64,000 nt of DNA. Source: Streptomyces sp. BA2. Its GTDB lineage: Bacteria; Actinomycetota; Actinomycetes; Streptomycetales; Streptomycetaceae. The DNA is taken from the NCBI RefSeq assembly GCF_009769735.1, contig NZ_WSRO01000002.1:2554001-2618000 (forward strand), read 5' to 3'. Positions 1 to 8,243 of this stretch are shown here, piece by piece. The notes below the pieces were generated by a model, which was not told the origin of the DNA, searched no databases, and worked only from the letters and a program-made list of their open reading frames with translations. How positions within the stretch are numbered: position 1 is the stretch's first letter; the number at the start of each line of letters is the position of its first letter. A program made the translations under genes and the position numbers.

Positions 1-89
1 ATGGCTCCCATGCGCTGAAATGTTAGATGTCAATTTCCTTGGCGGGCAAGGGTGTTGACGGGCCTGCCGCGGAAACCCCCGTCCAAGCC

Positions 90-1538
90 CTAGCCGCGCT
101 GCCGCCGCCACGGCCCGGTGATCGCCAGCAAGATGCCGGGCGACTGGATGCTGGCGTAGAGCGTCTTGCCGTCGGGCGAGAACGTGACGCCGGCGAATTC
201 GCTGTAGGAGGGCTTCTCGGGCGTGCCCGCGTTGAGTTCGTTGCGCGCGATCGGGTACGTACGGCCGCGCTCGGTCGCCCCGAAGAGGTGCTGGATGCCG
301 TTGCCGTCCTCGGCGATGACGAGGCCGCCGTAGGGGGAGACTGTGATGTTGTCCGGGCTGTCGAAGGCGCCGTCCTTGGAGGGGTCGGGGTTGACGCCGA
401 GGAGGACCTTCAGGGTCAGGGTGCGGCGGGCCGGGTGGTAGAACCACACCTGGCCGTCGTGCTGGACCGGGCTCTCGTCGCGGGCGTACGAGGCGACGAT
501 GTAGGCGCCGCCGTCGCCCCACCACATGCCTTCGAGCTTGCGGGCGCGCGTGATGTCGCCGTCGTCGAACTGCTCGCGCACCGGGACCGTGCGGGCGTCG
601 CGGTCGGGCACCTCGACCCAGTCCACGCCGTAGACGGTGCCGATCTTGGTGGCGCGGGACAGGTCGTCCACGAAACGGCCGCCGGAGTCGTAGCACTTGG
701 GCGCCTTCAGGACGCCCGCGTCGTCGGCGAGGGCGCGCAGCTTGCCGCGGCCGTGCTCGAAGCCCTGCGGCGGGGTCCAGCGGTAGATCAGGCCGTTGGG
801 CTCGTCGGCGTCCTCGGTGAGGTAGAGGTGGCCGCGTTTGGGGTCGACGACGACGGCCTCGTGGGCGTAGCGGCCAAGAGCCTTGATCGGCTTGGGTGCC
901 CGGTTGGCACGCCGGTCGTAGGGGTCGACCTCGAAGACGTAGCCGTGGTCCTTGGTCATGCCGTTCTGGCCGGCCTTGTCCTCGGTCTCCTCGCAGGTCA
1001 GCCAGGTGCCCCAGGGGGTGCTGCCGCCCGCGCAGTTGGTGGCGGTGCCCGCGATGCCGACCCACTCGGCGACGTGTCCGTCGCGGCGGACCTCGACGAC
1101 GGTGCAGCCGCCGGACGCGGCCGGGTCGTAGACGAGGCCTTCGGTGAGGGGGACCGGGTGCTTCCACTTGGAGCGGGGGCCGCTCAGCTCGTGGTTGTTG
1201 ACGAGCAGCGTCACGCCGCGCGGGCCCTCGAAGGTGGCGGTGCCGTCGTGGTTGGACGGCGTGAACTCGCCGGTCTCCAGCTTCGTCTTTCCGCTGTGCG
1301 TGAGGACGCGGTACGAGAATCCGGCGGGCAGCGCGAGCAGGCCGTCCGGGTCGGGGACGAGGGGGCCGTAGCCGGGGGCGCCGTACGTCGCGTCGGCGCC
1401 CTCCGCGTCGACGCCTTCCGTCTCGGTGGCGGCGAGCGCGCCGGGTGCGGTGGCGAGCGCGCCGACGCTGCCGGCAAGGGCGACCCCCGCACCGGTGACC
1501 GCGGAGCGTCTGGCGAAGTCCCTGCGAGTGAGCGACAT
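90..1538 (-). CDS. Tat-exported PhoX-family (DUF839) phosphatase
   Basis: About 482 residues. I chose the ATG at 1538 because AGGAG lies 6 bases upstream and the protein then begins with a twin-arginine signal (SLTRRDFARRS followed by a hydrophobic Ala/Gly/Val stretch and an ALA site). The mature part has the features of the DUF839/PhoX family: an NNHE motif, CEETED, an HEAVVVDP block and a C-terminal SPDNITVSPYGGLVIAEDGN stretch. The family is a six-bladed propeller of Ca/Fe-dependent phosphatases that act outside the membrane to release phosphate from organic esters. It is transcribed divergently from the SDR gene, and a PHO-box-like pair of direct repeats lies between them. Family assignment is firm; phosphatase activity is inferred. 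Confidence 0.85.
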   Translation of the reverse strand: MSLTRRDFARRSAVTGAGVALAGSVGALATAPGALAATETEGVDAEGADATYGAPGYGPLVPDPDGLLALPAGFSYRVLTHSGKTKLETGEFTPSNHDGTATFEGPRGVTLLVNNHELSGPRSKWKHPVPLTEGLVYDPAASGGCTVVEVRRDGHVAEWVGIAGTATNCAGGSTPWGTWLTCEETEDKAGQNGMTKDHGYVFEVDPYDRRANRAPKPIKALGRYAHEAVVVDPKRGHLYLTEDADEPNGLIYRWTPPQGFEHGRGKLRALADDAGVLKAPKCYDSGGRFVDDLSRATKIGTVYGVDWVEVPDRDARTVPVREQFDDGDITRARKLEGMWWGDGGAYIVASYARDESPVQHDGQVWFYHPARRTLTLKVLLGVNPDPSKDGAFDSPDNITVSPYGGLVIAEDGNGIQHLFGATERGRTYPIARNELNAGTPEKPSYSEFAGVTFSPDGKTLYASIQSPGILLAITGPWRRQRG

Positions 1539-1652
1539 GATGTCTCCTGAGGCGCGTACGAGCGGGCTACGGGCTGACTGTGTACGTGCTGCGACTCCCG
1601 GCCTGCATACTTCCAGTTTCGGCCGGGCTGCTGTCGGCGTCACGTTCTCGCT

Positions 1653-1674
1653 CGCGTATAAACAGCGGTTGAAC
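1653..1674 (-). promoter_or_regulatory. Candidate PhoP (PHO box) direct-repeat site
   Basis: Read on the minus strand, two adjacent 11-base units occur, GTTCAACCGCT and GTTTATACGCG. Streptomyces PhoP sites are tandem 11-base units starting with GTTCA; the first matches at five of five positions and the second at four of five. The site is about 115 bases upstream of the PhoX-type gene. The same bases overlap a perfect dyad (AACAGCG, 6-base spacer, CGCTGTT, at 1661-1680), so another regulator is possible. Confidence 0.4.
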
Positions 1675-1702
1675 GCTGTTCGACGTCGAGGGGCTACCTT
1701 CC

Positions 1703-2470
1703 ATGAACCTGCCGGCCACCGGTCGCCGTGTCCTGATCAGCGGGGCCTCCCGAGGCCTGGGCAGAGCCCTGGCGCAGGCCTTCGCCACGAGCGGCGACCG
1801 CGTCGCGGTGCACTACGGCTCGCGCGAGGACGAGGCACGCGCGACGCTCGCCTCGCTCAAGGGCGAGGGCCATGCGCTGGTGGGCGGGGACCTGTCGGAT
1901 CCGGCGGGCGCGGCGGACGTCGCGGGACGGGCCGCCGGCGCGCTCGGGGGCCTGGACGTCCTGGTCAACAACGCCGCCGTGAACCTGCCGCACCCCCTCG
2001 CCGACACGTCGTACGAGGACTGGGCGGCGCTCTGGCAGCGGCACGTGTCGGTGAACCTCCTGGCCACGGCGAACCTCAGCCACCTGGCTGCCCGCCGGAT
2101 GATCGACCAGGGCACGGGTGGCCGCATCGTGAACATCGGCTCGCGCGGCGCGTTCCGCGGGGAGCCCGACCACCCGGCGTACGGGGCGACCAAGGCCGCC
2201 GTGCACGCGCTCGGCCAGTCCCTCGCGGTGTCGCTCGCGCCGTACGGGATCGCGGTGGCGTCGGTGGCGCCCGGCTTCTTCGAGACGGAGAGGGTCGCGC
2301 ACCGGCTGAGCGGGGAGGAGGGCGCGGCGATCCGCGCGCAGAGCCCGTTCGGGCGGGCGGGCACGGCGGAGGAGATCGCGGCGGCGGTGCTGTGGCTCGC
2401 GTCCCCGGTGGCGGAGTGGGCGTCGGGCACGGTCCTGGACCTCAATGGCGCTTCACATCTGCGTACGTGA
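1703..2470 (+). CDS. Short-chain dehydrogenase/reductase
   Basis: A 255-residue classical SDR. It has the Rossmann nucleotide motif GASRGLG (residues 14-20), the structural NNAA motif (89-92) and a catalytic triad Ser147, Tyr160, Lys164 (YGATK). The arrangement is that of NAD(P)H-dependent 3-oxoacyl-(acyl carrier protein) reductase-like enzymes. The start at 1703 follows a GAGGGG ribosome binding site at about 12 bases. It diverges from the PhoX-type gene and has no partner downstream on its strand within 160 bases. The substrate cannot be read from the sequence; confidence in the family is high. Confidence 0.9.
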   Translation: MNLPATGRRVLISGASRGLGRALAQAFATSGDRVAVHYGSREDEARATLASLKGEGHALVGGDLSDPAGAADVAGRAAGALGGLDVLVNNAAVNLPHPLADTSYEDWAALWQRHVSVNLLATANLSHLAARRMIDQGTGGRIVNIGSRGAFRGEPDHPAYGATKAAVHALGQSLAVSLAPYGIAVASVAPGFFETERVAHRLSGEEGAAIRAQSPFGRAGTAEEIAAAVLWLASPVAEWASGTVLDLNGASHLRT

Positions 2471-2571
2471 AAACGGAATCGGCGCACGTGAGCCACTGGT
2501 TGGAAGAGTCTTCGTAAACAAGGTCAACACGCGCGGATCACACGCAAAGCCAAGATTTCGTGCAGAACGCC

Positions 2572-2600
2572 TTGACCCGCGATCCACACGGCAATAGACA
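2572..2600 (+). promoter_or_regulatory. Promoter of the protease operon
   Basis: TTGACC (2572-2577), a 17-base spacer and TAGACA (2595-2600) form a good housekeeping-sigma promoter. Transcription would start near 2607, leaving about a 30-base leader with GGGGAGG ahead of the GTG at 2638. Confidence 0.6.
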
Positions 2601-2637
2601 TCACCTACGTGCATCACCCGTAGGGGAGGCGAGCCGC

Positions 2638-2874
2638 GTGGACGCACAGCAGGCACGCAGTCTCCATGAGGACCGGCTGATGAAGCTGGCCAATGTCACC
2701 GGTGTCGGCACCGGGAGGGACGAGAACTCGGGTACGGACGTGATCGTCGTCTTCGTCACCCGCAAAGTTCCCCGTGACCGGCTCCGTGACGAAGACGTGG
2801 TTCCGGAGGTGCTCGAAGGCGTCCCCGTGCGCGTACTCGCGATCGGCGGCGTCGACGCCCAGGCCCAGGCCTAG
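2638..2874 (+). CDS. Free-standing copy of the neighbouring protease's N-terminal domain
   Basis: A 78-residue protein starting at GTG 2638 with GGGGAGG 8 bases upstream; an in-frame upstream extension has no ribosome binding site. About 60 residues align with residues 34-97 of the protease encoded next: both have LANV-x-G-x-G, then VFVT-x-KVP, a DVVP block, and a final V-x-AQ. There is no signal peptide, membrane segment or catalytic motif. It is first in a three-gene operon. By analogy with separately encoded propeptides it could inhibit, fold or dock the protease, but this is inference; it may instead be a domain duplicate with its own ligand. Confidence 0.7.
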   Translation: MDAQQARSLHEDRLMKLANVTGVGTGRDENSGTDVIVVFVTRKVPRDRLRDEDVVPEVLEGVPVRVLAIGGVDAQAQA

Positions 2875-2942
2875 GACGAGGCCAAGGACAGAGCACGGAC
2901 CGGAACTCCGACCCTGCAATGAAGGCGAAGAGGTGGTCTGGC

Positions 2943-4100
2943 GTGAGCCAGCCCGAATTGATGCGAGGACCCACCGGCGGTCAGCTCAGTGACAGCTCCC
3001 GCCAGCAGGCGACATCCGACTTCCTGCGGCCCCAGTCGCCGCTGGCCAACGTCGTCGGCTTCGGCCACGGCGTGAAGTGGACCGAGGGACAGCCCACCGG
3101 CGAACCGGCCGTCATCGTGTTCGTCACCCAGAAGGTCCCGGAGTCCATGCTCCCTGAGCGGGACGTCGTCCCGCGCCAGATGGACGACGGTACGCCCACC
3201 GACATCGTCGCGGTCGGCCATGTCGCCGCGCAGCGGCAGCAGCGCAAGTCCGGCCGCACCGATGACCGCTCCTCGGGGACGTACGACGCCGACGGCAGCG
3301 TGAGCGAGCAGCTCGCGGGCCTGACGCAGCCCCAGCTTCAAGAGCTCGGCGGGCTCGGCGCGTTCGAGCCGCAGCTCCTCAAGCGCCGGATGCGCCCGTG
3401 CCCCGCCGGCGCCTCGGTCGGCAACGTACGCGTGACGGCAGGCACGCTCGGCAGCGTGGTCTACGACTTCCTGCCCGGCGCCTCCGTCGACCCGCCGGCC
3501 TCCGGCCTCGGCGTACCGGCGAAGTTCTACATCCTCTCCAACAACCACGTGCTCGCCGACTCCAACCGCGCCCAGATGGGCAGCTCGATCGTGCAGCCGG
3601 GTGTCTTCGACGGCGGCCAGGACCCGGCCGACCGCATCGCGACCCTGGAGCGCTTCATCACGATCCAGTTCGCCCCGCAGATTCCGCTGGAGCGGCACAA
3701 CAACGTCGTCGACGCGGCGCTCGGCACCGTCGACTTCCAGGACGCGACCCGCGAGACGTACTTCAGCGGCGCGCCGCGCGCCTGGCGCCGCAAGGCGAAC
3801 GTCGCGGTCGGCGACCACGTGAAGAAGACCGGCCGTACGACCAACATCTCCTTCGGCCGGATCATCGCCGTCGACGCGACCATCGACGTCAACTACGGCA
3901 CGGCGGGCACGGCCCGCTTCAAGGACCAGATCCTGACGACGAACATCTCCGCGGGCGGCGACTCGGGGTCCTTGGTGACCTCGCTCGACAACGTCGCGAT
4001 GGGGCTGCTGTTCGCCGGATCGTCCACCGTGACGGTGCTCAACCACCTCGAGAACGTCCGCGCGCTGCTGCGGGTGGAGATCTCCGAGCAGCTGGCCTGA
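2943..4100 (+). CDS. Trypsin-like serine protease without a signal peptide
   Basis: About 385 residues from GTG 2943 (AGAGGTGG upstream; an ATG at 2919 lacks a ribosome binding site). Residues 34-97 are the domain shared with the preceding 78-residue protein; residues 115-160 form a linker; the rest is a chymotrypsin-fold domain. The likely triad is His202 (SNNHVLA), Asp257 (VVDAALG) and Ser341 (GGDSGS). No signal peptide, Tat motif or membrane helix is visible, which is unusual for this class in Streptomyces; it may act in the cytoplasm or leave by another route. The downstream 148-residue gene follows after 27 bases, so the three probably share a transcript. Substrate unknown. Confidence 0.8.
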   Translation: MSQPELMRGPTGGQLSDSSRQQATSDFLRPQSPLANVVGFGHGVKWTEGQPTGEPAVIVFVTQKVPESMLPERDVVPRQMDDGTPTDIVAVGHVAAQRQQRKSGRTDDRSSGTYDADGSVSEQLAGLTQPQLQELGGLGAFEPQLLKRRMRPCPAGASVGNVRVTAGTLGSVVYDFLPGASVDPPASGLGVPAKFYILSNNHVLADSNRAQMGSSIVQPGVFDGGQDPADRIATLERFITIQFAPQIPLERHNNVVDAALGTVDFQDATRETYFSGAPRAWRRKANVAVGDHVKKTGRTTNISFGRIIAVDATIDVNYGTAGTARFKDQILTTNISAGGDSGSLVTSLDNVAMGLLFAGSSTVTVLNHLENVRALLRVEISEQLA

Positions 4101-4127
4101 CCGGCCTCACCACGAGAGGAGGGCTTC

Positions 4128-4574
4128 ATGACCACTCAGGCACGCAAGCAGAAGGGCCAGGCCCGCGCGGAGCACCGCTTCCACAACCCGCAGGGCGCCG
4201 AGGTCAAGACGCGCGACGAGGCATTCGCCGCGCCCCAGGACGTGTCCGCCGAGGCGGTCTCCACCACCTGCAAGCTGGAGCTGCACAACGGCGCGATCAC
4301 GTTCGCCATCGAAGTGAAGTACAACCCCAACACCTACCCGCACGTGGTGACCGGCGGCCAGATCACCTCCGGCATCTGCGGCGCACCCTGGGACATCACG
4401 GGCGGCCTCATAGGCGACAACATGCGCCTGGACGCCAAGCGGACGGGTCAGGGCTCCTGCGCCAACACGATCACGATCGTCGGCGAGTACCAGAACCCTC
4501 CGGCGTACCGGGGGACGTACGGCTTCGACGGCGCGACATCGTCGTTCAAGCACACGACGAAGTACGAGTGCTGA
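4128..4574 (+). CDS. Unknown 148-residue protein, third gene of the protease operon
   Basis: I do not recognise this family. The start follows a strong GAGAGGAGG site. The first 35 residues are polar and Lys/Arg-rich (ARKQKGQARAEHR), without a signal peptide. The remainder is rich in Thr, Gly and beta-formers and has four cysteines (STTC, SGIC, GSC and the C-terminal residue), which could form two disulfides or bind a metal. It ends 10 bases before a strong terminator hairpin, so it closes the operon with the protease and its domain copy. It may be a substrate or partner of the protease (inference from position only). Confidence 0.65.
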   Translation: MTTQARKQKGQARAEHRFHNPQGAEVKTRDEAFAAPQDVSAEAVSTTCKLELHNGAITFAIEVKYNPNTYPHVVTGGQITSGICGAPWDITGGLIGDNMRLDAKRTGQGSCANTITIVGEYQNPPAYRGTYGFDGATSSFKHTTKYEC

Positions 4575-4584
4575 GCTGAACCGG

Positions 4585-4622
4585 GCACCTGCCGGGCCGC
4601 ATCGGCGGCCCGGCAGGTGCCC
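4585..4622. terminator. Bidirectional hairpin terminator
   Basis: A perfect 17-base-pair stem (4585-4601 with 4606-4622) closes a 4-base loop. It lies between the convergent protease operon and the acidic-protein gene. No T-run follows, as is usual in Streptomyces. Confidence 0.75.
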
Positions 4623-4629
4623 GAACGCG

Positions 4630-6099
4630 TCACATGCCTTGCTGCGAGCGGGCCTTGAACGCCGCCTTGCGCGCTTCCTTGGCCACCTTCTTGTCGGGGT
4701 GCAGCCGCCCCATCGCCTCCAACACGTCCGCGGTGGCGGGGTGTTCGACCCGCCAGGCCGCGGCGAAGAACCCGCTGTGCTGCTCGGAGAGGCCCTCCAC
4801 GAGACCCTGCAGCTCATCGGAGTTGCCCTCGGCGGCGAGCTGCGCGGCGATCGTGTCGATGGTCAGCCAGAAGACCATCGCCTCGGAGGGCGCGGGCACG
4901 TCGGCCGCCCCGTGCTCGGCGAGCCACACCCGGGCGAGCCCACCGAGCTCGGCGTCGTCGAGCACCTCACGCAGCGCGGGCTCCGCCTCGCCGCCCACCA
5001 GCGAGAGCGCCTGCTGGCACCGGAGCCGCCTGAGCGGCGCCCCCTCGTCCCCGCCCCGTGCGGCAGCAAGCAACTCCCTTGCCGCGTCCAGCGGTTCGTG
5101 CCGGGCGAGCCACTGCTCGATCTCGGCCTGCGCGGCGGCCTGCGGGAAACCGGCCGTCCCTTCCAGCAGCGCGTCGGCGCCCTTGTCCGCGAGGTCGCCG
5201 ACCGCGGGGGCGTCCACCCCCGCTTCCAGCATCCGCGCCCGGATGCCGTACACCCCGAGGGGCGTCAGCTTGACCATGCCGTACCGGGTGACGTCCTCGT
5301 CGTCGTCCGGCAGCGGCGCCTCGGCCTCGTCGATGTCCACCATGAGGGCCTCGTCGACCGGCTGGTACTCGACGAGCCCGAGCGGCTCGAAGAGCCGGAA
5401 CTGGTCGTCGAGCTTCATCATCGCGTCCGACACCTGCTCCAGGATGTCGTCCGTCGGCTCCCCCATGTCGTCGGGCACGATCATCGACGCGGCGAGCGCG
5501 GGCAGCGGCACCGGGCCCTCGCCCGCCCCGGCCTCCCCCGCGGTGAGCAGGTACAGGTTGCCGAGCACGCCGTCCAGGAAGTCGGCCTCCGCCTGCGGGT
5601 CCCAGCCGAGCTCCTCGAAGTCGATCTCGCCGTTCTCCTCCAGGACGTCCAGGAGGTTGTCCATGTCGGGCACGGTCGCGTCCGAGTACACCGTGTCCAG
5701 GGCGCCGAGCCAGACGCCCAGGATGTCCTGCGGGCTGCCGGAGGTGAGCGCGGCGAGGTCCTCGCCCGCGGTCACCGTGCCCGGCGCGTCCTCTCCGTCA
5801 GGGCCCTCCGACTCGTCCGCGTCCGTGACGTCCACCAGGCCCGTGTCGACGGCCACGCGCCAGGCCTCGCTCGCGTACGCGGCGGCGTCCGGGTCGTCCG
5901 CTTCGAGGCCCAGCTCGGCCGCGGCGGCCGGCAGCTGCTCCTCGATGAGCTCACCGCCCGCGCCGACGCGCGTCTCGGGACCCGCCCAGCGGGCGAGCCG
6001 CGCGGCGCGGGAGAGCAGCGGCGTGGCGAGCGCGGCCCGCGCGAGTTCCGCTTCGGAGTGCAGCAGCACCGGCGGCAGGGTGGCGGGACTTACGGACAT
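4630..6099 (-). CDS. Acidic conserved protein of unknown function
   Basis: A 489-residue, strongly acidic protein with GGAGGAG upstream of its ATG. It has no signal peptide, membrane segment or enzyme motif that I can see. Residues 85-150 and 260-300 are rich in Asp/Glu. The last 170 residues are Ala/Leu/Glu-rich with a repeat-like helical character resembling HEAT-type solenoids, and the end is basic (HPDKKVAKEARKAAFKAR). It is monocistronic, between a terminator and a divergent secreted nuclease gene. A minus-strand TAGGCT hexamer about 50 bases upstream of the start could be its -10. A scaffold or adaptor role is a guess. Confidence 0.7.
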   Translation of the reverse strand: MSVSPATLPPVLLHSEAELARAALATPLLSRAARLARWAGPETRVGAGGELIEEQLPAAAAELGLEADDPDAAAYASEAWRVAVDTGLVDVTDADESEGPDGEDAPGTVTAGEDLAALTSGSPQDILGVWLGALDTVYSDATVPDMDNLLDVLEENGEIDFEELGWDPQAEADFLDGVLGNLYLLTAGEAGAGEGPVPLPALAASMIVPDDMGEPTDDILEQVSDAMMKLDDQFRLFEPLGLVEYQPVDEALMVDIDEAEAPLPDDDEDVTRYGMVKLTPLGVYGIRARMLEAGVDAPAVGDLADKGADALLEGTAGFPQAAAQAEIEQWLARHEPLDAARELLAAARGGDEGAPLRRLRCQQALSLVGGEAEPALREVLDDAELGGLARVWLAEHGAADVPAPSEAMVFWLTIDTIAAQLAAEGNSDELQGLVEGLSEQHSGFFAAAWRVEHPATADVLEAMGRLHPDKKVAKEARKAAFKARSQQGM

Positions 6100-6342
6100 G
6101 GGCTGGTTCTCCTCCGGGGCAATGCAACGGATCGGCTGGGTCGAAGCCTAGACGGATTTGGACGCATGCCGCCCGGTTCATGTCCCTGTCAGAAGACATA
6201 CACGGTGAGAACACCCGCCGAACCTTGACAACTCCCCTGGGCACACAAGAGATTGACGCGCGTAGAGCGCCGGGCGCCCACCGGCCCACCCCGCGCGCTC
6301 TCACCCGCTTCATACGACCTCACCCTCATCCGGAGTTCCTCG

Positions 6343-8199
6343 ATGCCGCACATATCCCGTGCCACCCGGCCCGCCGTGAGATCCGCCGCCGTCTCCACCG
6401 TCGTGGCGACCGCCCTCGCGGCCGGTCTGCTCGCCGTGAGCTCCTCGTCCGCGTCCGCCGCCGACGTGCGCGTCCACGACATCCAGGGCACCACCCGCCT
6501 CTCGCCGCTCGTGGGTCAGCAGGTCACGGACGTGACGGGCATCGTGACCGGCGTCCGTACGTACGGTTCGAAGGGCTTCTGGATCCAGGACCCGAAGGCC
6601 GACGCCGACCCCGCGACCAGCGAGGGCGTCTTCGTCTACACCGGGTCGGCCGCGCTGACCGTGAAGGCCGGTGACGCGGTCCGCGTCTCCGGGACCGTCG
6701 GCGAGTACGTGCCCGGCGGCGAGTCGTCCGGCAACCAGTCCCTGACCCAGGTCACCAAGCCGACGGTCACGGTCGAGTCGTCCGGCAACGCGCTGCCCGC
6801 GCCCGTCACGGTGAACGCCAAGTCGGTGCCTTCCGCGTACGCGCCCACCGGCGACCCCGCAGCCGGCGGCAGCATCAACGCACTGCCCCTGAAGCCCCGC
6901 TCGTACGCCCTGGACCTGTACGAGTCCCTGGAGGGCATGAACGTACGCGTCGGCACCTCGCGCGTGGTCGGCGCCACGGATCCGTACGCGGAGCTGTGGG
7001 TCACCGTGAAGCCGCACGAGAACCCGAACCGGCGCGGCGGCACGGTGTACGAGTCCTACGACGACCAGAACACCGGACGCCTTCAGATCCAGCAGCTGGC
7101 CCCGGTCTCCGAGCGGCCCTTCCCGAAGGCGAACGTCGGCGACGCACTGTCCGGTGGCGCCGAAGGGCCCCTGGACTTCAACCGGTTCGGCGGTTACACG
7201 CTGGTCGCGCGGACGCTCGGCGAGGTTAAGGACAAGGGCCTGGTGCGGGAGAAGACGCGGCGCCAGGCCAAGGGTGAGCTCGCTGTGGCGACGTACAACG
7301 TCGAGAACCTCGACCCCGGTGATCCGCAGACGAAGTTCGACGCGCTTGCCGCGGCCGTCGTCTCGAATCTCGCCTCACCCGACATCCTCACCCTGGAGGA
7401 GATCCAGGACGACAACGGCGCGAAGAACGACGGGACCGTCTCGGCGGAGGCGACCCTGAAGAAGTTCGCGGACGCGATCGTCGCCGCGGGCGGGCCGCGG
7501 TACGAGTGGCGGTCCATCGCCCCGGAGAACAACAAGGACGGCGGGCAGCCGGGCGGGAACATCCGCAATGTGTTCCTCTTCAACCCCGAGCGTGTCTCCT
7601 TCACGGACCGGGGCGACGGGGACGCGACGACGGGCACGGATGTCGTACGTTCCTCCGGCGGACGCGCCGCCCTGACGCTCTCCCCCGGGCGCATCGACCC
7701 CGCGAACACCGCGTGGGCGAACAGCCGCAAGCCGCTTGCCGGAGAGTTCACCTTCCGGGGGCGCAGTGTGATCGTGGTCGCCAACCACTTCGGGTCGAAG
7801 GGCGGCGACGAGGGCCTCACGTCACGGCACCAGCCGCCGGTGCGGTCGTCGGAGGTGAAGCGGCTCCGGCAGGCGCAGGCGGTGAATTCCTTCGTGCGGG
7901 ACGTGCGGAAGGTGCAAAAGAGCGCGGACGTGGTGGTCGTGGGGGACGTGAACGACTTTGAGTTCTCGGCGACGACCGCCGCGCTGGAGGAAGGCGGCGC
8001 GCTGAAGTCCGCCGTGAAGTCCCTTCCCCGGTCGGAGCGTTACTCGTACGTCTACCAGGGGAACTCCCAGGTCCTCGACCAGATTCTGACGAGTCCGGGA
8101 GTGGGCAACGGCTTCGCGTACGACAGCGTGCACATCAACGCCGAGTTCGCCGAGCAGAACAGTGATCACGATCCGCAGGTGCTGCGGTTCAGGCCGTAG
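6343..8199 (+). CDS. Secreted endonuclease/exonuclease/phosphatase-family protein
   Basis: About 618 residues from the ATG at 6343 (CGGAG 7 bases upstream). Residues 1-40 form a Sec signal peptide ending SASA. Residues 45-290 resemble the OB-like N-terminal part of ExeM/NucH extracellular nucleases (VTGIVTG, GFWIQDP). Residues 305-618 are an endonuclease/exonuclease/phosphatase domain with ATYNVENL, LEEIQD, ANHFGSKG, VVGDVNDFE and a final NSDHDP; these supply the metal-binding Asn/Glu and the catalytic His/Asp. It probably degrades extracellular DNA or phosphoesters to scavenge nutrients. A perfect TTGACA occurs at 6225-6230, but no convincing -10 follows. Confidence 0.85.
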   Translation: MPHISRATRPAVRSAAVSTVVATALAAGLLAVSSSSASAADVRVHDIQGTTRLSPLVGQQVTDVTGIVTGVRTYGSKGFWIQDPKADADPATSEGVFVYTGSAALTVKAGDAVRVSGTVGEYVPGGESSGNQSLTQVTKPTVTVESSGNALPAPVTVNAKSVPSAYAPTGDPAAGGSINALPLKPRSYALDLYESLEGMNVRVGTSRVVGATDPYAELWVTVKPHENPNRRGGTVYESYDDQNTGRLQIQQLAPVSERPFPKANVGDALSGGAEGPLDFNRFGGYTLVARTLGEVKDKGLVREKTRRQAKGELAVATYNVENLDPGDPQTKFDALAAAVVSNLASPDILTLEEIQDDNGAKNDGTVSAEATLKKFADAIVAAGGPRYEWRSIAPENNKDGGQPGGNIRNVFLFNPERVSFTDRGDGDATTGTDVVRSSGGRAALTLSPGRIDPANTAWANSRKPLAGEFTFRGRSVIVVANHFGSKGGDEGLTSRHQPPVRSSEVKRLRQAQAVNSFVRDVRKVQKSADVVVVGDVNDFEFSATTAALEEGGALKSAVKSLPRSERYSYVYQGNSQVLDQILTSPGVGNGFAYDSVHINAEFAEQNSDHDPQVLRFRP

Positions 8200-8212
8200 G
8201 ACGCCCTCTGGT

Positions 8213-8243
8213 CCGGCTCCTCGCGCGCTACGCGTAGAGCCGG
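8213..8243. terminator. Hairpin between convergent genes
   Basis: CCGGCTC (8213-8219) pairs perfectly with GAGCCGG (8237-8243), and an inner GCG/CGC pair shortens the loop. It overlaps the stop codon of the minus-strand SRPBCC gene and follows the nuclease gene. Confidence 0.4.

Noticed and set aside
57..83. Weak hairpin at the window start as terminator of the PhoX-type gene
   Set aside because: Only six base pairs with a large loop; not convincing.
27..1550. Long plus-strand open frame opposite the PhoX-type gene, and many similar ones across the window (for example 2871-4046 minus, 26482-28386 minus, 43642-46782 plus, 59026-61851 plus)
   Set aside because: In GC-rich DNA the antisense frame of a real gene often stays open. 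These have no family resemblance, Arg/Val/Asp-heavy composition and no ribosome binding site at their starts.
6225..6258. TTGACA followed by TTGACG as tandem promoters of the secreted nuclease gene
   Set aside because: Neither has a credible -10 at 16-19 bases, so I do not list them as promoters.
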